Source: Cololabis saira (lineage: Eukaryota; Chordata; Actinopteri; Beloniformes; Belonidae). Taken from it: a stretch of DNA of 64,000 nt. Under the pieces are notes generated by a model, which saw nothing but the letters and a program-made list of their open reading frames with translations, was not told the DNA's origin and did no database searches. Positions 10,839 to 48,621 of the stretch are shown piece after piece; positions within the stretch are counted from its first letter, which is position 1, and the number at the start of each line of letters is the position of its first letter. Made by a program: the position numbers and the translations under genes. Location of the stretch: assembly GCF_033807715.1 (NCBI RefSeq), contig NC_084590.1, positions 3,193,501 through 3,257,500 of the forward strand. Direction: 5' to 3'.

Positions 10839-12210
10839 GTTGTTTCCATAATATTACCTGGTAATTGTATATTATAATTATAAAGATTTGAACCCTGCAA
10901 TTAGAAAGTTGGCCCACACTCACATATACCCCCTCACAACCACCACCACCTTGTAACAAATACGCCAAAACAGACAGTGATCTGTCAAAGACTTTTTTTA
11001 TCCTTCAAAGGTATAAAGAAAAAAATACAAAGTTCTGTATAGAAACATATTGTATGGTGTAAAACGTATTGCATAGTGTAAAACATAAAACTAGACACAG
11101 TGTTGAAAATATAGGAACATTCAGTCAATCAATGCAACAAATAAAAAATACAGTGCATTCAATAACGATATAACAACATATTTAGATCTCAAACTGGCAT
11201 GTCAAGGACCCCAGTATTATCTACATTCTCAATTCTTTTTTCAGAGACCCTCACAGAAGCAAGGATTTAAGTTAAAACTGGGAAACTCAAATTCAGCAAT
11301 ATTAAAATAATAAAAGGCTTGCAATATTTCAGTTGATTTGTAATGAATCCAGAATGTATGACATTTTTGTTTTTGTAATTGCATTACAGAAAATAAAGAA
11401 CTTTATCACAATATTGTAATTTTCGGAGACAGTCCTGTAATGATCAAACACCAAGAATCATTCCATCAACAGGAAAGAGCAACAGCAAAGACTACCCTTA
11501 TTCCTCTCTACACTTTTGCATCTTTTTGGACGTGAAAGAAACAAAACATATTTTTGAACACTTCACTCACCCTGGAAGACGACTTATTTCCCTAGCGAAC
11601 ATTGTACAACAACTATTGTACACCGCCTTAAATAAATACATTTTTCCCTGAGTAGTCCCACAATGGGGAAGTGTATTCTCTAGTCTGGTAAAGGCAGGTG
11701 CATCCCATGGATCTATAATATTAACTGGATACAGTGCCCAAAATGGCCGCCCATTCATTTCAATGCATTCTGCTCAGCCAGCGCATGTGCCGAAAAAATC
11801 TCGGACTTCCAGGTTTACTTCCGTGTACACGGGCCCATAGAGCATGCTCAGTTGAGTCACCTCCCATGATGCTCTGGGGCCTCCCATCATGCCCCGGGGC
11901 AACATCAATGGCACCGACACGGCCGTGACGTCACGCCCAGAAAGAGACTTTTCTTTGACTTTTCTGGCCGTTATAAAACATTTTTGACGGATATAAAGTC
12001 CATGACTTAAAAATATAGAATACAAAGATTAGTAATTGCCGGTGATTACAGCTGGAGGTTCCTGTGAACAGTTTTAGAGGCTTCTCTTTTACTATTGCGG
12101 TCTATGGGAAAAAAGCTTTCTGGGCCCCATGGGATTTTTTGTTGCAGTACCGCGGTTGGCCACTGGAAAAAAATTGGCACGCCTTCTGAGCGCGAGACTG
12201 GGGGGCTGGT
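10839..12210. other. Intergenic, mostly unassigned
   Basis: Apart from the Tc1-type MITE half at 11285-11439, I recognise nothing here. Reading frames at 11567-12025 have no conserved motif. Confidence 0.4.
11285..11439. mobile_element. Half of a Tc1/mariner-type MITE (ACAGGACTGTC family)
   Basis: From AATTCAGCAATATTAAAATA to GAGACAGTCCTGTA this matches the right half of the element at 38332-38717. The left half is missing. Confidence 0.7.
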
Positions 12211-12330
12211 GCATGCTGGGACGTGGCTGCTCATCCAGGTGCATGCTGGGACGTGGCTGCTCATCCAGGTGCATGCTGGGACGTGGCTGCTCATCCAGGT
12301 GCATGCTGGGACGTGGCTGCTGATCCACAT
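12211..12330. repeat. 30-bp minisatellite, 4 copies
   Basis: The unit GCATGCTGGGACGTGGCTGC plus TCATCCAGGT starts at 12211, 12241, 12271 and 12301, and is identical except at the end of the last copy. The period is a multiple of three, so open frames cross it on both strands, but nothing else suggests coding. Confidence 0.93.
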
Positions 12331-12941
12331 CAGACCACTTACAAACAGGGATAAAAAAGTCTGCTGTAGCAGTGTACTAATGGTTTTTAGTGTACTAGTT
12401 TATGGTTAATGTGTTGTTTATTTACTGAGAAAAAAATGAATAACTAACTTGTGCTTTATCATTACTCCATCTTAAATTCCAGTAGGTTTTAAGGAAAGTA
12501 ATAGTTAAAGATTAAACCAAAAAGATAAACTAACCCCAATGACTGGGTAGCTGATTATGTAACCCCTAATTATGTAATCCCTCAAAAAACATTTATCAGC
12601 TACCAGAGAAAAGAATGGAAGACGCTATATTTATGAATCATTAGGTAATAATCAGTTAAGGGTTATCTTTAAACTGATCATACTGACCAGTTCAAACATA
12701 GTGTCTTCATCAGCTGTGAATCAATAATAGTTAGTGGTAAAAATGCTTAGTTGATGCTCACTGGCAGATATCAACTAAAATGGCATTAGTTGATATCTTG
12801 GCATGGCATTAATATTTGATATATGTTTGTTCAGTGTACTTTCACCTAATTATAGATTCTACATTTAGTTTTTTTTTCCATTCCTGAAAAACTCCCAATC
12901 CTCCAACACAATTTCCCCATCTGGGATCAATAAATGATATC

Positions 12942-12942
<1 letters not shown>

Positions 12943-12991
<49 letters not shown>
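12943..12991. repeat. (AT)n microsatellite
   Basis: About 49 bases of uninterrupted AT. Confidence 0.95.
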
Positions 12992-12994
<3 letters not shown>

Positions 12995-13274
12995 GAAAAC
13001 CAGGGCTAAGACTTTTGCACATATCTGTAAACGGTTATCCAGACAGCCGTGAGAAAACACCTTCACCTGAACAAAACCAGTTTGATGAAGAAATATGATA
13101 ATTGTTAACTTAAGTGGGTTTTCTTTTTTCTCTCTCTTTAGCACCATTGTCATATTTTTGTTCTTTGAATCAAAAAGAATACGACTATCTGTGTTTGACG
13201 ACAGCTATTTTGTGTTATTTTATAACCTTGTTGTAGTTTTGGTTTTGTTTTTAATTACATTTATCGGAAAGTGG

Positions 13275-13275
13275 G

Positions 13276-13310
<35 letters not shown>

Positions 13311-13500
13311 TTTGTAATTTCTTTTTTTATTATTACATTAATTGAAATTGGATTTCTTAGGAAAAAGGGAAAGATAAAATAAGCTTAGTCTTCTTTCTGT
13401 TCCCTTTCATTCAAGGAAAAGATTTGTCGTAATTATATTAAACTGTTTAGTTTTTCTTTAAATGAATGAAATAAATGAAATAAAGAAAGAAATACATTCA
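13275..13500 (+). repeat. Poly(T) and LINE-like 3' tail
   Basis: A T run (13276-13302) is followed by AAAAGGGAAAGATAAAATAA, then CTTCTTTCTGTTCCCTTTCA, ending in GAATGAAATAAATGAAATAA. The same kind of tail occurs at 35140-35285. I infer LINE 3' tails. Confidence 0.45.
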
Positions 13501-13710
13501 TAGTTTTAAAGTGAAGCAGTTGTGAAGTAAAACTTGAAAATAATTATGTCAAAAGGTCTTTATTGAAAATAGAAACATCAGAATACATTACAAGAAGGTT
13601 GCAGGATTTCATTACATTCACATATTTCTTGGTTTATACTGCTGATCTGAAGGGGAGGGGCTTGGTCTCTGGAACACGCAGAACCCCCAACCCTGCTGAG
13701 GTCTCTTTAC

Positions 13711-14154
13711 TACGGAAGAGGATCAGGGCCAGGCAGGAGAGGAAATACCTGAGACGGGAAGAGTTTTTTTTATTGTGCACTTCAAGAAAAAAGTCGAAAT
13801 GCCGAGATTAATGTTGAAATACAATTTCGAGAAAAAAGATGAAATGTTGAGAAAAAAGTCAAAATGTCAAGATTAATGTTGAAATACAATTTTGCGAATA
13901 AAGTCGAAATTTCACAAATAAGGTCGAAATTTCGCCTTCTTTCTCAACATTTCAACTTTATTCATGAAATTTTGACTTTATTCTTGAAATTGTACTTCAA
14001 CATTAAACTCGATATTTCCACTTTTTTCTCAACATTTCAACTTTTTTCTCGACATTTCAACTTTTTTCCTCAAATTGCATAATGAAAAAAAAATCTCCCT
14101 GCTCTAAAATATTATTTGTACGTTTCTCCTGCCTGGCCCTGGTACTCTTCTGTA
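13711..14154. mobile_element. Palindromic TCGAAAT-type MITE
   Basis: The ends are TACGGAAGAGGATCAGGGCC and the complement of TACAGAAGAGTACCAGGGCC. Inside each end lies an A-rich spacer and then GTGCACTTCAAG/GAAAAAAGTCGAAATG arrays that are complementary between the halves, so the whole element can fold back. It is non-coding and is the most complete undisturbed copy besides 37138-37418. Confidence 0.75.
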
Positions 14155-15820
14155 CTTTACAGTGACGCCCAGTGATGCAACTTCTTCCATATCTCACTAC
14201 TGCACAACCTACCCACTACCTACACAAACCATTCAACAACAATATAATAATAAAAACGTTTGGCACTAGCAGTGAGAGAAACATGACGGAGAAAGACTGA
14301 CCTCTGCTCTGCTGGCGTATCTGAGGAACGTGGAGAGCTCACGCTCTCTCCACCTCATTCAGCTCACAAACACACAAGGACAAACACCCAGATTCTACAT
14401 AATCCTGCCTTTCAACGGTGTCACTCTCTTGCATATCAAGGCCTATAGAGAAATATCAAGAATAGAGTACATCTGTGGCTAGAGATAACTTTAAGGTTTG
14501 CGGGAAGTGCTAACTGTGATATTTACATTCAGGGTTGCAGTTCCCCCCGCTGATGTTTGAACCTGAGGTGTACAAGTAAAACACTAGCAATAAAACATAA
14601 CTGATATCTTTCACATTATGAGGAAGGAGACAAAAAATTACACAAGTATACAAATATTCAATTAACAAAGGAGATTTGTGTGGAAATTGGTGGAAAAAAA
14701 AAACAAAAACGCAAGTTTTCATTTAGCTTATGGAAATATTTCAGACACGCATACGGTACGTACTCTGTACGCTGTAAACGCACACACCAGGAAATACAAG
14801 CGCAACACCAACGTCTGGGAAGCAACAAACAGGCAAACGGGCTCCTCAGGCAACCTGGGCTTTTCCAACTGGGCCCAATATCTGCCACTTATTGAAATCT
14901 GACCTAACACTATTTGTAAGCAAAACATTTGGTGTTTATGTTTATTTTACTGCAAAAATGAAATAGATCCATTGTTTCACAGTCGATAGAACGGCACTAG
15001 TAATTAGATCTACAAACCTTAACCCCTGTTTAAAATGGTTTGGACGTCAGTGGCAAATGTATTCGTGCCAGAGAAAGCTTCAAAAAAACGGATTCACAAG
15101 TGAAAGTATTTGCTACTTGAGTTGAATGAATTGATGATGAATTGATTGGATTGCTTTTAGGAAGTGGTTAGGCTGCCACGCTCTCTCCCGTCCTGACCAA
15201 ACAACCACAAACCTCTGCTTCACAGTCTTGCCTTTGTCTCTGGCAACAGCGTATCACTCTGCAGCACTTGATCACACTTTAGCAGCCACGCTGAGGGGAA
15301 CTGAGTGATGGCCGGGGTGACCCAAACAGCAAACCAAAGAGGAACTGGGCCAGAAAGCACCAGCGTAAATCTCAGTGTGGTGAAGGTGAGCCCACCCTAA
15401 CCTAACCACCACGCCTGCAGGGGGATCCTGCTGGATCTCTAACGGTAACCAACGGCAACCATCCAACCATCTAAACTAGGTTTGGTTCCAGTTCCCTGAC
15501 TGGCTGATAGATCCTGAGCCAAAGCCGGTCCAGCTCCACCAATCCCCCCGGTCAAATGTCCACTTTAATACAAAAACTACTATATTTACAGCCTGGTTCA
15601 AAAACGCTTTTGGTCTCGCTCCTTTCACGTCCACCCATGACGACTCTTTTGTACCACGGCAGGAGAAGTATAAAGCAATAAATGTATTTCCAATAACGTC
15701 CCCCATGAACATAGTTCTCAAATTCTAGCATGGATTTTCAATAACTCCATACTAGAGCACTACTAATAACCTAAATATTACTAAATAAAACCCATATCTC
15801 CACATTGTGGCTCCCTGATT
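14155..15820. other. Intergenic, nothing recognised; possible far wsb1 3' UTR
   Basis: No coding similarity is seen. On the - strand the first AATAAA downstream of the wsb1 stop is at 14941-14946, which could be its polyadenylation signal if the 3' UTR is about 1.4 kb. That is a guess from the motif alone. Confidence 0.3.
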
Positions 15821-16102
15821 ACAATGAAAAGGAAAAAACCTGAAATAAAAAGAAAGTATCACTGCAAAAAGCTCCTTGTGAACTTCGGAGGAACGGTGAC
15901 GGGTTTAAGAAACAGGATGATGGAAAAGCCAAACTCTTACGAGTACAAACAAAAGAAAAGGAAGAAAATACATTTGACCTTACAGGTTTGGATGGTGCAC
16001 TGGTCCAAGCACAGGCAGGTAAAAAAGTACTTAAAAAACTGTATATTATTTTACATATATAATATTATATACACATATATATATATATGTATATATATAT
16101 AT

Positions 16103-16258
<156 letters not shown>

Positions 16259-16345
16259 CAGGACATTGTCTTGGATATTTAGAAGATAAAGAGAGTCAGA
16301 TCCATGTGGTTTGTGCTGCTGCAGCAGGTGGAGTTGGCTGTCTGA

Positions 16346-43972
<27,627 letters not shown>

Positions 43973-44054
43973 CTAAATGAGACCACGGACTGTAGAAAAA
44001 AAGTAGAGTACGAATGGTAAAAAAAAAGTAGATATCTTAATGAAAAAAGAGATG

Positions 44055-44086
44055 GTGATACAGGACTGAGCAGCGTCCTGTATCAC
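44055..44086 (-). promoter_or_regulatory. Perfect hairpin in wsb1 5' UTR
   Basis: GTGATACAGGAC and GTCCTGTATCAC form a perfect 12-bp stem with an 8-base loop, 83 bases upstream of the wsb1 ATG. On the coding strand an ACGTG (hypoxia-response core RCGTG) overlaps its 5' edge. The function is inferred, not shown. Confidence 0.6.
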
Positions 44087-44229
44087 GTCCGGGGAAAAAG
44101 TTAGTGGAATCCCTCCGCGAACTAGAAGAAACTGTTGTTCTATTTACAGAAAAAAAAGACAATTTAATGCTCTCCCGACGTCCCTCCGCTTTCAGAAGGC
44201 GGTTTTTGTCCAATAATTGACTTAAGGGT

Positions 44230-44420
44230 TATGCAACAGTTTGTTGTTTCCTTCCCTTCCTTCGTGTGCGGGGACTAGACTGCTGTCGGGCGGAGGCCTG
44301 GCGGAGGGAGGGAGGGGGGCGCGGCACGCAGGGCTGCACGTCACACCGTTGCCATGGAGACGCCGTTAGCCCCGCCCACCAGCTCCCGCCCTTACTTCTG
44401 GTGGGCGGGGCATTTAGACT
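44230..44420 (-). promoter_or_regulatory. GC-rich TATA-less promoter candidate for wsb1
   Basis: Two GGGCGGG-type GC boxes on opposite strands (CCCGCCCACC near 44373 and GGGCGGGGC near 44402), a TGACGTG site (near 44340 on the - strand) and a CpG-dense stretch stand out from the AT-rich surroundings, 260-450 bases upstream of the ATG. The placement fits a housekeeping-type promoter. An L1 fragment starts at its upstream edge. Confidence 0.5.
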
Positions 44421-44427
44421 CGACACG

Positions 44428-44940
44428 GCGACAACAAACCAAACTGCTCATTCGGTAAACTTATCTGCAGAAGACTTATGTCATTTATTTTGGTCTTGTC
44501 CCATCCCATGTATTTTTTGGCAAGGTATCTGTTCAGTAATTTCACAACATATTGAATCTGATTTCTCCCTCTCATATGAAAATGTATTGTTTGGATTTGT
44601 TTTCTTACACCTCTAGCAAAGCAAATCCATTTTACATCATCAATTTAATTTTGTTACTTGCAAAATTTCATATTCACAAATCTAAATTCTCTAATCACAT
44701 ACCATCTTTCCCGGCCTTTAAAAATGAATTCAAATAATACATTGCAACAATCCAATATTCTAAAAATAGAAAAGCCATCCAAACCACTAAGTTATGTACT
44801 ACTATGTATAACATTTTTTTGAACTGATCTATAATTTCTGTCTGTGACTAATCCCCTGGCACCAACTGTTTCTATATATGTTTTGTTTGTTTTATAATGT
44901 ATTGTTGACAATTTGAAATAAAGAATTGTGAAAAAAAAAG
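44428..44940 (+). pseudogene. L1/Tx1-like LINE 3' end
   Basis: The short frame DLCHLFWSCPIPCIFWQGIC, then ENVLFGFVF and INLILLLAKFHIHKSKFSNH, is the extreme C-terminus of an L1-type ORF2 (HLFWxCPxxxxFW and AKFHIHKxKF are family landmarks). A 3' UTR ends with AATAAA and eight A at 44932-44939. A frameshift lies near 44615. Nothing upstream of the C-terminus survives. Confidence 0.75.
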
Positions 44941-45459
44941 TATGGAAGCATATGAGGGCCTATATTCAAATTAAAATGCATTCGCGGAAATGCTTTTTCA
45001 TTTTAAGAATGTGGCTGCATTATTTGAGTCAAAAATCAAATTAATAATATATAATCCGATTTGCATTTTAATTTGCTTTTTCAAGACTGCTCATTTTTGT
45101 ACTTCATTCAAATTAAAAAGAAAAAGAAGTTTGAGACAATCCGAGGCCATGGTTCTCCACCGGGAAAGGGTGACGTGCCTTCTCCGGGTGGGTGGAGAAG
45201 TCCTGCCTCAGGTGGAGGAGTTCAAGTATCTCGGGATCTTGTTCACGAGTGAGGGAACGATGGAGCGTGAGATTGACAGACGGATCGGTGCAGCGTCCGC
45301 AGTTATGCGGTCGATGTACTGGACCGTCGTGGTGAAGAGGGAGCTGAGTCGAAAGGCGAAGCTCTCGATTTACCGGTCAATCTACGCCCCTACCCTCACC
45401 TATGGTCATGAACTTTGGGTAGTGACCGAAAGGACAAGATCGCGGATACAAGCGGCCGA

Positions 45460-45622
45460 GATGAGTTTCCTCCGCAGGGTGGCTGGACGCTCCCTTAGAG
45501 ATGAGTTTCCTCCGCAGGGTGGCTGGACGCTCCCTTAGAGATGAGTTTCCTCTGCAGGGTGGCTGGACGCTCCCTTAGAGATGAGTTTCCTCCGCAGGGT
45601 GGCTGGACGCTCCCTTAGAGAT
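45460..45622. repeat. 40-bp tandem duplication, 4 copies
   Basis: GATGAGTTTCCTCCGCAGGG plus TGGCTGGACGCTCCCTTAGA occurs four times, encoding repeats of MSFLRRVAGRSLRD in shifting frames inside the RTE-like fragment. Confidence 0.93.
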
Positions 45623-45737
45623 AGGGTGAGGAGTTCGGTCACCCGGGAGGAGCTCGGAGTCGAGCCGCTGCTCCTTCACATTGAGAGGAGTCAGCTGAGG
45701 TGGCTTGGGCATCTGTACCGGATGCCTCCTGGATGCC

Positions 45738-45892
45738 TCCCTAGGGAGGTGTTCCAGGCATGTCCCTCCTCCCTAGGGAGGTGTTCCAGGCATGTCCCTC
45801 CTCCCTAGGGAGGTGTTCCAGGCATGTCCCTCCTCCCTAGGGAGGTGTTCCAGGCATGTCCCTCCTCCCTAGGGAGGTGTTCCAGGCATGTC
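45738..45892. repeat. 32-bp tandem duplication, about 5 copies
   Basis: CCCTAGGGAGGTGTTCCAGG plus CATGTCCCTCCT is repeated with virtually no change, also within the RTE-like fragment. Confidence 0.92.
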
Positions 45893-46194
45893 CCACAGGG
45901 AGGAGACCCCGGGGAAGACCCAGGACACGCTGGAGAGACTATGTCGCACGGATGGCCTGGGAACGCCTCGGACTCCCCTCGGAAGAGCTGGAGGAAGAGC
46001 TGGAGGAAGTGCTGGAGGAAGTGTCTGGGGTGAAGGAAGTCTGGGCATCTCTGCTGAGACTGCTGCCCCGCGACCCGGGAACGGATAAGCGGAAGAAGAT
46101 GAGTGAGTGAGTGAAAATAATCACAGGGGTTGACATTTCAACAAAAGTGTAGCAAGATTGTACTTTATAGAGCAAGAGACTTTGACATGGTTTC

Positions 46195-47035
46195 ACATAA
46201 ATCATGTATAGACTGATTTTCTTTTGATAGTACCTTTATGGATGTTATATCATGTTTTATTTCATTTTTAATGAATGACTATGGAGGGTTTGCTGTTTTT
46301 CCATTTATTTTTATGTATATGATATTTTCCCAAAATGAGAATTATGTTCACCATCTTGGATTCCTTCTTTGGCAAACCATCCATATAAATCATGACCTGA
46401 CGCTTGCTAAACATACAGTTGTTGATCCCAATCTTTAACCACCGATAAACATCTTGCCAAAAAAGCATTGTGACCGAACAAGAAAAGAATAAGTGTTCAA
46501 TTGTTTCGTGTTCTGTCTTACAAAATACACAAGGATCTACTTCCTAATTGAACCTTCTCCTTAGGGTTTCAGCAGCAGGATAAATATAGTTTATTATTTT
46601 AAACTGAATTTCTTCTGCTTTGGGTGAAATTGGCCATTTAAGGTAGCTGCTGTATGTCTTTATTAACGTTACTTCATTATCTGTTATCTTTATTTTTGTT
46701 GATATTTTCATATCATTGAATAGCTTTTCTTTAAACACATTTCCAAGTATTTTGTTATTACATTTTCTTTCACCAAATTTCAATTCACTGACTTTTAAAT
46801 CAGGCAGTTTGACGAGCACATTTGAGTATGTAAGAATATTTTTTATCATGTAATTCAAGGGAAGTGGAATAGCTCTACAGATTTGATTGAATTCTCTGTA
46901 AGAGCAATTAAAACTAAACATCCAACAAGTCAGTAACATATAGGACTTTTTTATCATCCCATTCTTGTTTAAATAAGGTCTTCCTGTTAATAGTGATGGT
47001 TCTATTATTCCACAAGGTGGAGCTGTGCGGTGTGA
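46195..47035 (-). pseudogene. L1/Tx1-like LINE C-terminus
   Basis: On the - strand frames read LFKQEWDDKKVLYVTDLLDV, FNQICRAIPLPLNYMIKNIL, SYLKWPISPKAEEIQFKIIN, YIYPAAETLRRRFN, then MLFWQDVYRWLKIGINNCMF and ILGKYHIHKNKWKNSKPS. This is an L1-type ORF2 C-terminus broken by stops near 46917 and 46545. The 5' end stops where the inverted-repeat structure at 47045 begins. Confidence 0.7.
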
Positions 47036-47044
47036 AATTGTGGG

Positions 47045-47321
47045 TTTGGTTACTTTGTAACCTTGGTTCTCTGAGTGAGAGACTATCTCTCCACTCCGTT
47101 ACATATTTCATATGTACGGGGATTGATCCCCCTGCTGTCAAGGTACGTGGATATTTCTTTAAGACACACCGGCTTGCCCGGCCACGCCCCTAGGTTTACC
47201 TATAAAGCACCTGTGCTGGCGTGTAATCAGTGATAGTTTGATCGAAACATGTCTCCGAGCGGCCTGAAGAGCTGGAGAGATAGTCTCTCACTCAGAGAAC
47301 CAAGGTTACAAAGTAACCAAA
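47045..47321. repeat. Perfect 49-bp inverted repeat with 179-bp spacer
   Basis: 47045-47093 (TTTGGTTACTTTGTAACCTT then GGTTCTCTGAGTGAGAGACT and ATCTCTCCA) is the exact reverse complement of 47273-47321. In addition a 36-base block (GACTATCTCTCCACTCCGTT then ACATATTTCATATGTA) is repeated directly at 47081-47116 and 47341-47376. It could be a small transposon or the end of the neighbouring gypsy element. Confidence 0.85.
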
Positions 47322-47599
47322 CGTTCTCTATCGTATCGAGACTATCTCTCCACTCCGTTACATATTTCATATGTATCCATTGATTTCCACAGGGTCTGAA
47401 CAGGAACTGCAGGGGGGAATGTTTTGACACTGACCATTGCCCTCCTGCGGCTGTTGGTCTGTCACGTCCAGATTGATCACTTTCCATCCTGACAGCAGGT
47501 GTTCTCAACCAGTAACCTCCCGTCTCCTCATCCTCATCATCTGTGTCTGACATCACGTCCTTTTCAGTAGGGCCTGCCCTCTGTTCTGGTTGTTTTCGT

Positions 47600-48430
47600 C
47601 TCTGAGGGGGTGTTACAGCTGGAACAGCTGACAGTGCTCTCGACAGGTCAGTCATTGACTAACAGTAGCAGATTTCTGTGCATGGTTCTGTGTCTCGCAC
47701 TTGGGTCTCCCTCAGGATGGATGACATATACTGGGTTGTCGGAGATTTGCTCCTTCACCAGGTAAATCCTCTTCTCCCAGTACAAGCGAAGTTTACCGGG
47801 TCCACCGCGCTCACCCATGTTCCGAACCAGTACTCGATCCCCTGGTTTGAGGACCACTCCCTTTGCCTTTTAGTAGGATTTGTTCTTTGCACTTGACGAC
47901 AAGCTGGCTTTGTTTGCGATCTTGTACGCTTCTTTCATCCTCTTTGACCATTTCTCCACATAACCTCTGTGTGTCACTGATCCATTGTTCTCCAGCAGTC
48001 CAAACAGGAGATCCACAGGGAGACGGGGATGTTGTCCATACAGCAGCCAGGTAATGAGGTGAGTACCCGGTGGACCTGTGACGAGTGCAATTATATGCAT
48101 GTATCATGTGGTAAATGCTCCTTCCATCTCTCCTTTTCCCTGTCTGTAAGTGTCCGTAACATTTGTAACAATGTGCGGTTGAACCGCTCAGCGGGGTTAC
48201 ATTGAGGGTGATATGGGGACGTTCGTGAGTGACCGACCCCTGACAGCCGTCCAAGGGTGGGAAAAGGTCGTTCTCGAACTCACATCTGAGGTCACAGCAA
48301 AACATTAATAGCCAACCTGGAAACACACAAATACAATTAGTGACACCGGACCACCAATGCTCATTCTCCATGAGCTTCCCTTCCTCGTCGCTGTGAAGAG
48401 TCCCAGTGGCGCGGGTCGGTGCTGCCACCC
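47600..48430 (-). pseudogene. Ty3/gypsy retrotransposon remnant: end of integrase
   Basis: On the - strand the frames contain [20 protein letters not shown] and PRLPVDLLFGLLENN (end of the integrase core region), RMKEAYKIANKASLSSSAKN, then the integrase C-terminal GPY/chromo-like segment [40 protein letters not shown] and [20 protein letters not shown]. At least three frame changes separate them. No gag, protease or RT remains in the window, and no paired LTR is certain. It is a dead fragment. Confidence 0.75.
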
Positions 48431-48621
48431 TGTGTCCGTTTCTGGTACTACAAGTCCTTGTGTGTTTCTCTTTCTTGTTCTCATTTTAGCAGGATAAAAT
48501 AATAAAATAGAAAGATACTAATACCAAAGATAGCAATAAACCAAAAAGTGACTTCAGCGGAGATAAAACAATAATAATAACAATAATAATAATAACTCTA
48601 CCAAAACACTTTTGTGAGTAT

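Larger units (their letters stand above)
45100..46113 (+). pseudogene. RTE-like LINE ORF2 C-terminus with internal tandem duplications
   Basis: Frames join as MVLHRERVTCLLRVGGEVLP, EEFKYLGILFTSEGTMEREI, DRRIGAASAVMRSMYWTVVV, YRSIYAPTLTYGHELWVVTE, MSFLRRVAGRSLRDRVRSSV, GVEPLLLHIERSQLRWLGHL and RPRGRPRTRWRDYVARMAWE, the post-RT region of an abundant fish LINE that I associate with the RTE group. It ends with a (GTGA) microsatellite at 46102-46113, as RTE elements often do. A 40-base block recurs four times at about 45460-45620, and a 32-base block about five times at 45738-45890. Both expansions break the frame. Confidence 0.75.

Noticed and set aside
12046..12409. Periodic frames with HAGTWLLIQV or HLDEQPRPSM repeats
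   Set aside because: The 30-bp minisatellite has a period divisible by three, which keeps several frames open; there is no flanking conservation.
47227..47655. Separate gene overlapping the gypsy integrase by ATGA
   Set aside because: The overlap looks like a translational coupling signal, but the frame runs through the inverted-repeat structure and has no conserved motif; it is more simply decayed retroelement sequence.
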